A DNA stretch of 8,600 bases, from contig JAAKFC010000053.1 in assembly GCA_011065225.1 (NCBI GenBank), forward strand, positions 1 to 8,600. Direction: 5' to 3'. How positions within the stretch are numbered: the first letter of the stretch is position 1; each line of letters starts with the position of its first letter. Below are positions 1 to 6,965 of this stretch, one piece after another. The translations under genes were made by a program, and so were the position numbers. The notes beneath the pieces are model-generated. The model saw nothing but the letters and a program-made list of their open reading frames with translations. It was not told where the DNA came from and made no database searches. The DNA is from Chlamydiota bacterium. Its GTDB lineage: Bacteria > Chlamydiota > Chlamydiia > Chlamydiales > Rhabdochlamydiaceae.

Positions 1-1
1 T

Positions 2-424
2 TTAAATCAAAATCAGCGCAAAAACGAAGGCAAAGAGGGAAAACGACTCAATGATTCCAAGCGTTGCAAAGCACTTTCCGAGGATGGCGGGCTGTTTCGC
101 AGAGGCCTGGATTCCTGATGCAGCACACATTCCTTGGTAAACCGAAGAAACCAGTAAGGCGAGTCCAACCATAAGGCCGATTCCCACACCTGCAAGCGGC
201 GAGAGCCCTCCCCCATCAAGGCTATTTTTCATCAAGATCATCAAGACGAAGCCATAAATAGATTGAGAGGCTGGCATGACGGCCATGCCAATAAATTGCC
301 CGTGGTTTTCTTCTACACGGCTCATGACAGCATGAGCAGCCATTGCGGCAATTCCGCATCCCATTGCGCTTCCAATACACCCGAGTGCAAGAGCTAAAAC
401 GGGGCCGATCATTGCAAAGTCCAT
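2..424 (-). CDS. atpK: V-type ATP synthase subunit K (rotor-ring proteolipid)
   Basis: This 140-residue membrane protein is the ring-forming proteolipid that carries ions through the membrane sector. It is a four-helix, duplicated proteolipid: hairpin 1 is about residues 1-66 and hairpin 2 about 76-140. The second hairpin has the essential carboxylate E126 in its last helix (context LGIIESFSLF). The matching helix of hairpin 1 has no acid but has S53-Q54 (context PASQSIYGFV), and Q97 sits in helix 3 (context VYQGM). In the Enterococcus NtpK ring, the equivalent Thr, Gln, Gln and Glu coordinate Na+, so Na+ coupling is inferred. The start ATG at 424 has an AGGAG nine bases upstream that overlaps the end of atpI. 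It is the last gene visible in the operon; its stop codon lies at the window edge, so no terminator can be seen. Confidence 0.95.
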   Translation of the reverse strand: MDFAMIGPVLALALGCIGSAMGCGIAAMAAHAVMSRVEENHGQFIGMAVMPASQSIYGFVLMILMKNSLDGGGLSPLAGVGIGLMVGLALLVSSVYQGMCAASGIQASAKQPAILGKCFATLGIIESFSLFAFVFALILI

Positions 425-430
425 AAATAT

Positions 431-2356
431 TTACTCCTGTTTAATTCTAAGTTTTCTTAAGGGATTAAAAAGTTTTCCCTCCCCATCAAAGCTATAGTGG
501 TACCATTCGATGAAGTTGAGACGAAGGCCATGGATCACACCACTCATTGCTCCAAGAAGAAGATTAATACTGTGACCCATCAAAATCACTAGAGTTCCAA
601 CGACAAGACCAATTTTGACTCCCATGTCATTCGTTGTGCGGGCAATGATAGTGCTAGCAAGAGCCAAAGCATAGAGCCGCAAATAAGAGAGGATGTCTGC
701 AAAAACTTGGACGATTTCAGCAATTTCCGTAATCCCTTTGAGTTTGCGTTGAATGAAAGCAAGTATAACAGCAACTCCAATTCCTCCATAGAGGAGTTGG
801 ATGCCGATTGTTGCTGCAACATCTTTTGGCATCCAGCCCAAAAATTCGACGAGTGAAGTGGCTTTGAGAGTGACTGGGAAGAAGAGATAGCCACCAATGC
901 AAAAAAAGACCCAGCCAATATTGGCCCATTTACGCTTGAGATAGCGAAGGAGTGAGAGGGAGATGTGTATGACTCCGACAAGAAGAGCAAATTCAAGCAA
1001 GACATTATTGGTGAATTCATTTTGCATTTTGTAAGTTTTGACATCATCCTTGACTACATAAGCATTTGAAAGAATTTCTTTGCCATTTTTAGCGCTTGCA
1101 ATTTGGGGGAATTTCTTGAGCCACTCTTTATGTACTTCATCATTTTTCCGCTGATGGTACTCAGCTTTTTTTTCTATAATTATATTGAGAATTGAAAACC
1201 GCGAGATGGGATTTTGAGGGGCAAGTTCAATGCCAAAGAAAGCAGTAGTGAGAATGCCCCAAATGATACAGCTAGTGGCTATGGCAAATAGAAGTTTTAG
1301 AAGTCGTTTTCCTTTTGCTTTGATTTTTGGAAATTTGTATTTGATAAAGAACGCAAGGCCCAAATAAAGTAGCCCGTACCCTGCATCTGCTATAATCATG
1401 GCAAAGAAAAAAATAAAAGCCCAGAAAACCCAGCCTGAAGGGTCTTTGTCAGTAGAAGCAGGAATGTCGTAGATGTGTACGAGGTCTTCGCCAATCTGAT
1501 TCACATTTTTGTTTTCCATATAGGTGGGGATTTTGTCGTCTTTTTCAACGACAATAGGCTCAAAGGCAATGGCCTGAGTGCCGATAAGGTTGGGGAGTTT
1601 TTTAATCTTGTTTTCAGGGACCCATCCTTCAATGGAAAAGAGGGATCCTTCAATGGGAAAGGCAACCTCGTTTTGTGTTTTCTCTAAAGTGTGGATATCG
1701 AGCTTCCCGAGAAGGCTATCGCGAAGGAAATCGATATGCCCAGCAAAGCCTTTCAGCTCTGCTTCTACTTGATGAAGAGTTTCATCTACAAAAGCGAGAT
1801 GATTGCGCAACTCAGCCGCTGTCCGCTCGAAATGCATTTCGATCATTCCATGGAAAGTTTTGGGCACGTCGTGGATCCCGATGAAATAATCGAGGTCGTA
1901 GTCAGTGCCGATATAGATGAGTGAAATAGCATCTTCGATCTCGTGGGTTTTGGTGGTCTTGACACAGTAAAATTGGATTTTTTTCTTGGCCTTTTCTTCA
2001 ATGAAAGCAATGTCGTCGAAGGAAAATTGCCCAAAAGGGCGAACACGAGCGATTTCAGCTTCGAGAAAGCGTTTTTCTTCGCTGAGTTTTTCGATTTCAT
2101 GAGTCAGATCGAGTACTTGAGCAGCAATTTCATCGGCAAAGGCAAGGTCTCCCCCTCCTTTGTCGGGTTCTTTAACGGGTTGTTTGCGCAATACCTTGAT
2201 TGCATCGATGAGTTTACGAATACTTTCTGGCAGTTCTTTGCCCTTCTTGCGATCGGTGATGAACTCGATAAATCCTTCTTCCTGCGCTCTTATGAAAAAT
2301 GTCGCAAGATCATTTTTAGCGCCAATAAAGAGATATTTTCTCAGATTGATGATCAT
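431..2356 (-). CDS. atpI: V-type ATP synthase subunit I (membrane stator, a-subunit homologue)
   Basis: This 641-residue protein is the membrane stator that provides the ion half-channels next to the K ring. Residues 1-300 form the soluble N-terminal half with coiled-coil stretches (about 75-105 and 175-215). The membrane half begins near 308 and contains IADAGYG (322-328) and GVIHISLSL (461-469). The hallmark is SYLRLYALALA (557-567), whose R560 matches the essential arginine of the family. H609 and R612 lie in the following helix, followed by IEWY (616-619) and GKLFNPLR near the C-terminus. Residues 381-452, between membrane helices, form a long, charged loop. The length is normal for chlamydial AtpI. 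The ATG at 2356 overlaps the atpD stop (ATGA), with AAGGGT upstream as a weak SD. atpK follows after six bases. Confidence 0.95.
   Translation of the reverse strand: MIINLRKYLFIGAKNDLATFFIRAQEEGFIEFITDRKKGKELPESIRKLIDAIKVLRKQPVKEPDKGGGDLAFADEIAAQVLDLTHEIEKLSEEKRFLEAEIARVRPFGQFSFDDIAFIEEKAKKKIQFYCVKTTKTHEIEDAISLIYIGTDYDLDYFIGIHDVPKTFHGMIEMHFERTAAELRNHLAFVDETLHQVEAELKGFAGHIDFLRDSLLGKLDIHTLEKTQNEVAFPIEGSLFSIEGWVPENKIKKLPNLIGTQAIAFEPIVVEKDDKIPTYMENKNVNQIGEDLVHIYDIPASTDKDPSGWVFWAFIFFFAMIIADAGYGLLYLGLAFFIKYKFPKIKAKGKRLLKLLFAIATSCIIWGILTTAFFGIELAPQNPISRFSILNIIIEKKAEYHQRKNDEVHKEWLKKFPQIASAKNGKEILSNAYVVKDDVKTYKMQNEFTNNVLLEFALLVGVIHISLSLLRYLKRKWANIGWVFFCIGGYLFFPVTLKATSLVEFLGWMPKDVAATIGIQLLYGGIGVAVILAFIQRKLKGITEIAEIVQVFADILSYLRLYALALASTIIARTTNDMGVKIGLVVGTLVILMGHSINLLLGAMSGVIHGLRLNFIEWYHYSFDGEGKLFNPLRKLRIKQE
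434..438 (-). promoter_or_regulatory. Shine-Dalgarno site of atpK
   Basis: On the minus strand AGGAG lies nine bases before the atpK ATG, embedded in the last two sense codons of atpI. It is the clearest ribosome binding site in the operon. Several other genes start by overlap with almost no SD. A strong independent site suits a ring subunit needed in many copies per complex; that link is inference. Confidence 0.7.
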
Positions 2357-2961
2357 CTCTTACCCTTGCGCTGGAGGATTTTTCTCTTAGAAGCTTTGGC
2401 TTGAGAAACAGCAGCGAGCTGCTGGTCCCCTAGGAAGATCTTGATCTTTTTGATGTTGCTTTGTGTACGAGGGATCATGATTTTTTCAAAGAGATTGACG
2501 CGGATTGACACTTCACGCAATTCTTTTTCAAGAAGGGCTTTTTTCTCCTCTAAAATGATGATTCTTTCACGGGTTTCAATGAGCTGGCGCGTGCTGTGGA
2601 TGCCGCTTTCAAGCCAAAAAGAGGTGTCGAAGAGAAAATAGGTCGGCTGATCAAAAACGATCTCCTCGAAAATGGGGATTTCCACACCGGCAATATTCTC
2701 ATAGTGTTTTTTGACTTGGAGCAAATGGCAAGATTCGAAAAGGCTCTCAGCATCGGGACTGGTGAGGAGTTTTTGAAAGCCCCGCACTCTGCCAGCATAA
2801 TTGTCCAGTTGGACCCCAAACTGCTCTAGTTCATCCTGGACCCCATTGATCTCAAGTTGGAGCATGGTTTTTTTGAGTTGGAGAGTGGGCAAATATTTCT
2901 CTAGCTGCGTGAGCCGAATCTGCTGCTGGCGCAATTCTGTTTTGGTGTATTTGATGTTCAT
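2353..2961 (-). CDS. atpD: V-type ATP synthase subunit D (central rotor axle)
   Basis: This 202-residue protein is the central shaft that turns inside the A3B3 head, analogous to gamma of F-type enzymes. It shows the family pattern of two long helices: an N-terminal one (about 5-75, with KYLPTLQLKKTMLQLEI) and a C-terminal one. The latter contains the well-conserved LREVSIRVNLFEKIMIPR followed by IKKIKIFLGDQQL. Between them a short globular part includes ENIAGVEIPIFEEI. The C-terminus is basic (KASKRKILQRKGKR). Its ATG abuts the stop of the small ORF in the atpB-atpD gap (TAGATG). Its SD-like GAUAGG falls inside one arm of a 20-base inverted repeat, so its initiation may be controlled by structure. 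Its stop overlaps the atpI start by ATGA. Confidence 0.93.
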   Translation of the reverse strand: MNIKYTKTELRQQQIRLTQLEKYLPTLQLKKTMLQLEINGVQDELEQFGVQLDNYAGRVRGFQKLLTSPDAESLFESCHLLQVKKHYENIAGVEIPIFEEIVFDQPTYFLFDTSFWLESGIHSTRQLIETRERIIILEEKKALLEKELREVSIRVNLFEKIMIPRTQSNIKKIKIFLGDQQLAAVSQAKASKRKILQRKGKR

Positions 2962-3129
2962 CTATGAACCTATCTCACTATTTGAAGAATTTGATTTTTT
3001 AAAGGATTTTTTTGCAGATTTTTGGTTCACTTCGCAGGACATACTTGAAATAGTAGGCCAAGAAGTGCACCAGAAAGATGGATAAAAAGACTCAAAAAGC
3101 ATGTTTTTAAAATAGTGAAATAGGTTCAT
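2962..3129 (-). CDS. Small 55-residue ORF between atpB and atpD, unknown function
   Basis: This is an intact 55-codon reading frame that exactly fills the atpB-atpD gap. Its ATG overlaps the atpB stop (ATGA, 3126-3129) and its TAG touches the atpD ATG, the same close packing used by the real genes here. The product starts MNLFHYFKNMLFESFYPSFW, is rich in aromatic residues in its first 25 positions, has cysteines at 21 and 32, and ends in a Lys/Ser-rich tail (about 38-55). I recognise no family and it is not subunit F, C or G. It has no SD of its own, so it would depend on ribosomes leaving atpB. Its first and last codons are reverse complements of each other because they form the arms of an inverted repeat. 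It may be a real small protein, a coupling leader whose translation matters more than its product, or a by-product of an inserted element. Confidence 0.45.
   Translation of the reverse strand: MNLFHYFKNMLFESFYPSFWCTSWPTISSMSCEVNQKSAKKSFKKSNSSNSEIGS
2964..3129. repeat. 20-base inverted repeat framing the atpB-atpD spacer
   Basis: On the plus strand the left arm is ATGAACCTATCTCACTATTT (2964-2983) and the right arm is AAATAGTGAAATAGGTTCAT (3110-3129), which are inverse complements at 19 of 20 positions. In the minus-strand mRNA the one mismatch becomes a U-G wobble, so all 20 positions can pair. A few further A-U pairs extend inward between mismatches. The loop is 126 bases. The stem would include the atpB stop, the small-ORF start and the SD-like region just before atpD. 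It may be a regulatory stem or the terminal repeats of a small miniature mobile element; the sequence does not separate these. Confidence 0.75.
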
Positions 3130-4424
3130 CTTGGCCAATATTTTTCGAGCAAGGATTCTTTGATCCCTACCTCATTTCTTTCAAAGCATTCACTCAAAGT
3201 CTTCCAACCCAGATCGAGAGCTTCTTCAAGTGGGAGGTTTACCTGAAGGTTCATCATTCGATCCTCAAAGAGGATCGAGAAATTGAGCAATTTTTCATCC
3301 CAGCGCGACAACTTAAAGCCCATGCTCGCTCGCTCGCTCGCTTTTTTTGAGTCAGCATAGAGGCGAATTTGTGTATTCGCTAAATCACCGTGGTCTTCAC
3401 GGGTCACTTTCCCGATCACCTGTTGCTTGAGGCGAGAAAGGGAACCGAAAGGATCAATGCGACCGCCATGCAGATAGAATTGTCCCTCGGTGATGTATCC
3501 CGTATTGTCGGGGATGGGATGGGTCACATCACCCCCTGGCATTGTGGTCACAGAAATGATCGTAATGGAACCGCTCCCGTCGATATCAACCGCTTTTTCA
3601 TAGCGTGCAGCAAGGTCAGAGTAAAGTGAGCCTGGATAGCCCCGATTCGAAGGAATTTGATCCATCGTGATCATGATCTCTTTGATCGAATCGGCAAAAG
3701 CTGTCATGTCAGTCAAGAGAACAAGGACATTTTTCCCTTGCGTGGCGAATTTTTCCGCGCAAGCAAGAGCCATATCAGGCACGAGTAAACACTCTACGGC
3801 AGGGTCTGTTGCCTTGTGGATGAACATAATGGTTTTTTCCATAGAGCCAGCATTCTCAGCATTGTCGATAAAGGCTTGATAGTCATCAAAACGGAGTCCC
3901 ATGCCCCCAATGATAACAATATCGGCGTCGGTTTGATTCGCTATCCTCATCAAAAGCGGGTTGTAAGGTTCCCCTGCAATGGAAAAGATAGGGATTTTTT
4001 GTGATTTGACAAGGCAATTGAACACATCAATCATCGGAATGTTGGTGAGCACTTGCTCATGCGGGATGATCCGACGGACTGGATTGAAAGAAGGGGCGCC
4101 GATTTCAATCTCATCACCTTGCACATTCGGGCCGTTGTCGATGGGTTCCCCTGAACCATTGAGACGTCTGCCGAGGAGCGACTCCGAGCAAACGACCTGC
4201 ATCTGTTTACCAAGAAAAGTGATTCGATCATTTGTGAAAATTCCTCGCGTGTTTTCAAAACACTGGAGCGTGATAAGCTCTCCATCAATGCTGAGAACAG
4301 AGGCGTAGGTAGATTCTCCATTTCGCTTATTCACACGAGCAATCTCTCCGAGGCCCACATCTTTTGCTTGGACGGTGAGCAAGTTGCCCCGCATGTTGAC
4401 GATCCGGTCGTAGGTTTTTTTCAT
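3126..4424 (-). CDS. atpB: V-type ATP synthase subunit B (non-catalytic head subunit)
   Basis: This 432-residue subunit alternates with A in the A3B3 head. It has the beta-barrel N-terminal domain, then LLGRRLNGSGEPIDNGP (84-99). The nucleotide-fold region lacks a true P-loop: SIAGEPYNPLL (148-158) stands where a catalytic subunit would have GxxxxGKT, which marks it as the regulatory B type. DMTAFADSIKEI (239-250) and PSNRGYPGSLYSDLA (258-272) are strong family signatures. SLSRL (328-332) supplies R331, the expected arginine finger reaching the A-subunit site. Length is slightly short for the family but both ends are intact. The ATG at 4424 overlaps the atpA stop (ATGA) with no clear SD, so coupled translation is likely. 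A tetranucleotide repeat lies in codons for residues 362-367. Confidence 0.96.
   Translation of the reverse strand: MKKTYDRIVNMRGNLLTVQAKDVGLGEIARVNKRNGESTYASVLSIDGELITLQCFENTRGIFTNDRITFLGKQMQVVCSESLLGRRLNGSGEPIDNGPNVQGDEIEIGAPSFNPVRRIIPHEQVLTNIPMIDVFNCLVKSQKIPIFSIAGEPYNPLLMRIANQTDADIVIIGGMGLRFDDYQAFIDNAENAGSMEKTIMFIHKATDPAVECLLVPDMALACAEKFATQGKNVLVLLTDMTAFADSIKEIMITMDQIPSNRGYPGSLYSDLAARYEKAVDIDGSGSITIISVTTMPGGDVTHPIPDNTGYITEGQFYLHGGRIDPFGSLSRLKQQVIGKVTREDHGDLANTQIRLYADSKKASERASMGFKLSRWDEKLLNFSILFEDRMMNLQVNLPLEEALDLGWKTLSECFERNEVGIKESLLEKYWPR
3324..3342. repeat. GCTC tetranucleotide repeat within atpB
   Basis: About 4.75 perfect copies of a four-base unit (AGCG on the coding strand) are followed at once by a run of seven T, sharing base 3342. 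They encode the A-S-E-R-A-S stretch of AtpB. Because the unit is not a multiple of three, gain or loss of a copy would shift the frame at about residue 362 of 432. Confidence 0.85.
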
Positions 4425-6181
4425 TTTGCCGTTTGTTGGTTGATTTTTTGTTCAATATTGCCATAGGCCTTGTGATATTGCTCAGAGCCAAAGGGCTTAA
4501 AATTCATATTCTTAATCTCATTTTGCAGCGCAAGGAAATAAGAACGGGCGCTGTCGTGGTCCTCAAATGCAAAATCGGTTTCAAAAATTTTTCCGATCAA
4601 TTTGAAAAGGGGAACTTGCCTCTCAAGAGGACAATAGGCATCTTCTTTATCGAAGGCGTTTTGTTGGAGGTAAGCAAAATCATAGAGCTCGGCCTTGAGG
4701 TGAATGACCATATCGTGGATCGAGATCCCTTCTTCGCCGACAACCTCCATTCTCTTGCCGATATCATCGCCTTCGCGCAAGATCTTTTCTCCTAGGCGCA
4801 CAAAGCGTCCCCAGCCTTTCAATTTTTCGTCAAGCAAAACGCCGACCATTTCCTCATATTTACTCCAGGAAATGAGCGGATCGATCGCGGGATAGCGGCG
4901 CGCATCAGAGCGGGATCTAGAAAGGCCATGAAACGCTCCCACAACAGCAAGTGTTGCCTGCGTGACAGGCTCTTCAAAGTTTCCGCCCGCTGGCGATACC
5001 GTGCCTCCAATGGTGAGAGAGCCCGTTTTTCCACTTGACAGTGCAATAACGCCGGAGCGCTCATAAAAGGAAGCGATGCGCGAAGAGAGATAAGCCGGGA
5101 AAGCCTCTTCACCGGGAATTTCCTCAAGACGGCCAGACATTTCGCGCATGGCTTGCGCCCAACGCGAAGTGGAGTCGGCAAGAAGAAGGATATCGAGTCC
5201 CATCTGTCGATAGTATTCGGCAATAGTCGCTCCCAAATAAATGGAAGCTTCCCGCGCAGAAACCGGCATCGATGAAGTATTGCAAATGATGACAGTGCGA
5301 TTCATCAGCGGATCATTCGTATGCGGATCATTCAAGTGGGGAAAAGTGCGGAGTACTTCAACGACTTCTCCTGCCCGCTCGCCACAGGCACATACAATCA
5401 CAATGTCGACGGAAGAATATTTAGAGAGATGGTGCTGCAGAACAGTTTTACCAGCGCCAAAAGGGCCCGGAGAGCAAAAAGCCCCCCCTTTCATAATAGG
5501 AAACTGCGTATCCAGAATCCTCAGACCCGTATCCAACATCTCTTCGACACGCACTTTTTCGCCGGCAAAAAGAGCATTCTTTACCGGCCACTTTTGGACC
5601 ATAGTGAAAGAAATCTCATTGCCATTTTCATCTTCAGCTTTTGCCACAACAGTGTCGATAGGATAAGAGCCTTCGCCCACTACCCATGTAATTTTGTATT
5701 TTCCCCTATGGGAGAAAGGAACCATTATAGAGTGGTGGAACCGCCCTTCCATGGTATAACCGATCTCTTCACCACGGCAAAGAACATCACCTACTTGACA
5801 AGTAGGATGATAGTCCCAATGCCTCTTGTAATCGAGAGCAGGCAAATAGGTTCCGCGAGTGAGGAAAAGCCCAGTGGCATTGGCGATCTGTTCAAGTGGA
5901 TTTTGCAGTCCATCAAAAATCGAAGTGAGAAGCCCTGGCCCTAGTTCCGCCTCCAGAAGATGTGTTGAAAATTCTACATGTGTGCCAAAACGTACGCCTC
6001 GCGTATCTTCAAACACTTGCAATTTGACCACATCACCGATAATTTCAATCACTTCTCCCTTCAGCGAGATCCCACCCAAATCGATCATTGCGATCTCACC
6101 CTGGCGGATATTCCCCTCAAAAGCAATGTGAAGGAGATTTCCAAAGGCTTTAACAACTTTTCCGGTAGCAAGGGTCTTCAT
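4421..6181 (-). CDS. atpA: V-type ATP synthase subunit A (catalytic head subunit)
   Basis: This 586-residue catalytic subunit binds and hydrolyses (or makes) ATP. In order it shows the N-terminal barrel (1-75) and the A-specific bulge domain (about 115-205). The P-loop GPFGAGKT (239-246) includes K245, and the catalytic glutamate E268 lies in ACGERAGE. The Walker B strand is ILLLADSTSRWA (331-342) with D336. EIPGEEAFPAYLSSRIASFYER (354-375) and GTVSPAGGNFEEPVTQATL (393-411) are diagnostic of A subunits. The C-terminal helical domain is complete and all expected active-site residues are present. The ATG at 6181 follows AGGA, which overlaps the stop of the preceding gene; the gap is six bases. 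The gene is richer in G+C than the Rhs-like gene across the operon promoter. Confidence 0.97.
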   Translation of the reverse strand: MKTLATGKVVKAFGNLLHIAFEGNIRQGEIAMIDLGGISLKGEVIEIIGDVVKLQVFEDTRGVRFGTHVEFSTHLLEAELGPGLLTSIFDGLQNPLEQIANATGLFLTRGTYLPALDYKRHWDYHPTCQVGDVLCRGEEIGYTMEGRFHHSIMVPFSHRGKYKITWVVGEGSYPIDTVVAKAEDENGNEISFTMVQKWPVKNALFAGEKVRVEEMLDTGLRILDTQFPIMKGGAFCSPGPFGAGKTVLQHHLSKYSSVDIVIVCACGERAGEVVEVLRTFPHLNDPHTNDPLMNRTVIICNTSSMPVSAREASIYLGATIAEYYRQMGLDILLLADSTSRWAQAMREMSGRLEEIPGEEAFPAYLSSRIASFYERSGVIALSSGKTGSLTIGGTVSPAGGNFEEPVTQATLAVVGAFHGLSRSRSDARRYPAIDPLISWSKYEEMVGVLLDEKLKGWGRFVRLGEKILREGDDIGKRMEVVGEEGISIHDMVIHLKAELYDFAYLQQNAFDKEDAYCPLERQVPLFKLIGKIFETDFAFEDHDSARSYFLALQNEIKNMNFKPFGSEQYHKAYGNIEQKINQQTAK

Positions 6182-6185
6182 ATTT

Positions 6186-6189
6186 TCCT
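6186..6189 (-). promoter_or_regulatory. Shine-Dalgarno site of atpA
   Basis: On the minus strand AGGA lies four bases before the atpA ATG and overlaps the TAG stop of the DUF2764 gene. This links termination upstream to initiation of atpA. The spacing is a little short, so strength is uncertain. Confidence 0.5.
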
Positions 6190-6964
6190 ACGTTCCTGTT
6201 TTAAATTTGTCGACAATCTCATTTCCCCTTCCTTCATCGAGCTCATTCCACTTCTCAACAAGCATGAGCCTAGCCACATATCCCAGAATCCAATCGAGGG
6301 AAAAAAGAGGATATCCCGTCATCTCTTCAATCCAATTGAACTCATAGACGATGACCGTTTTGTATTGCTCCCAGGGATCATCGCCACATGTAAGCAAATT
6401 TTGCTTTAGATCTTGGTACTGCATGGGAGGTTCATATTCCTCCATGTCTTTCTGAGCTAAAATTTGAGCGACAACTGGATCAGTAAAGTCCTCGAATTGG
6501 AGTTCTACAAGGATGTCCCGCCCTGTTTTTTTCGCTCTGATCGCCGCAAGCACCAATCGAGATTCACGTTGAAAGATGAGGAGATCCTTCAAAAACCCCT
6601 CCTGTCTTTCAATTTCCTCAGCATAATAGCGAGAGAGAAGACCAAAGAAGTGCCGGACTTTTTCCTTATTCTCATCAAATTGACCCAAAAACTCGAAGAC
6701 ATAATCCGGAAGATCAGCCTCCACAAGTAAAGCCTCATCAAGCTCTTTTTCACTCAAGTTGCCACGTGGATCGATAGGTTGATCAGAATAGAGGGCGCGA
6801 ATGTTATGCAGATCAACAGTAAAGCGCAAAACAGAGACTTTTTTGAGATCTCCCTTGCTCAAGTTCAGATGCAGTCGGTACATCAATTGCTCAAAAGTGA
6901 TCTCGGAAGCTTCTCCGAGCACAAGGGATGGTAAAGATGGGGCGACAAAATAGTAATTATGCAT
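6188..6964 (-). CDS. DUF2764-family V-ATPase-associated protein (possible C-subunit equivalent)
   Basis: This 258-residue soluble protein corresponds to the conserved hypothetical gene found between atpE and atpA in chlamydial clusters. It opens MHNYYFVAPSLPSL, the usual YYF..SLP start of the family, and contains RFTVDLHNIRALY, then a helical core with FQRESRLVLAAIRAKKTGRDI. DPVVAQILAQ and a C-terminal LDWILGYVARLMLVEKWNELD follow. It has no signal peptide or membrane segment. Its position is where C and F genes sit in other V/A operons, and the mostly helical look suggests it replaces subunit C as the socket between D and the K ring; that role is inference. I chose the ATG at 6964, one base after the atpE stop, over a TTG at 6979 inside atpE, because the family start motif follows it directly. 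Confidence 0.85.
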   Translation of the reverse strand: MHNYYFVAPSLPSLVLGEASEITFEQLMYRLHLNLSKGDLKKVSVLRFTVDLHNIRALYSDQPIDPRGNLSEKELDEALLVEADLPDYVFEFLGQFDENKEKVRHFFGLLSRYYAEEIERQEGFLKDLLIFQRESRLVLAAIRAKKTGRDILVELQFEDFTDPVVAQILAQKDMEEYEPPMQYQDLKQNLLTCGDDPWEQYKTVIVYEFNWIEEMTGYPLFSLDWILGYVARLMLVEKWNELDEGRGNEIVDKFKTGT

Positions 6965-6965
6965 G

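Larger units (their letters stand above)
2956..3131. mobile_element. Putative insertion footprint bounded by AGATGAAC direct repeats
   Basis: The eight bases GTTCATCT occur at 2956-2963 and again at 3124-3131 (AGATGAAC on the coding strand), 168 bases apart. Collapsing the two copies into one joins atpB codons ..CCA AGA TGA directly to ATG AAC ATC of atpD, giving the standard ATGA overlap seen at atpA/atpB and atpD/atpI. Together with the terminal inverted repeats this resembles a miniature, non-autonomous insertion. Because the repeats partly coincide with the inverted arms, the true target duplication could instead be just AG. There is no transposase, and no second copy of the element lies in the window. 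Confidence 0.4.

Noticed and set aside
1943..2404. Plus-strand open frame of 153 codons opposite the N-terminal part of atpI.
   Set aside because: It is opposite conserved AtpI coding sequence, with no independent support.
2954..3085. A 43-codon plus-strand ORF antisense to the small ORF (starts MFIYEPISLFEEF), part of a longer plus-strand frame from 2801.
   Set aside because: It looks protein-like but lies antisense to the operon and continues a shadow frame of atpD. It has no RBS or promoter that I can see. The minus-strand frame fits its neighbours to the base, so that one was kept.
2962..3129. The idea that the small ORF encodes the missing F or G subunit.
   Set aside because: At 55 residues it is much too short, and neither the F fold motifs nor the long coiled coil of G is visible.
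5321..5944. Long plus-strand open frame of 207 codons opposite atpA.
   Set aside because: It covers the P-loop and bulge domain of atpA on the other strand and has no family features or ribosome site.
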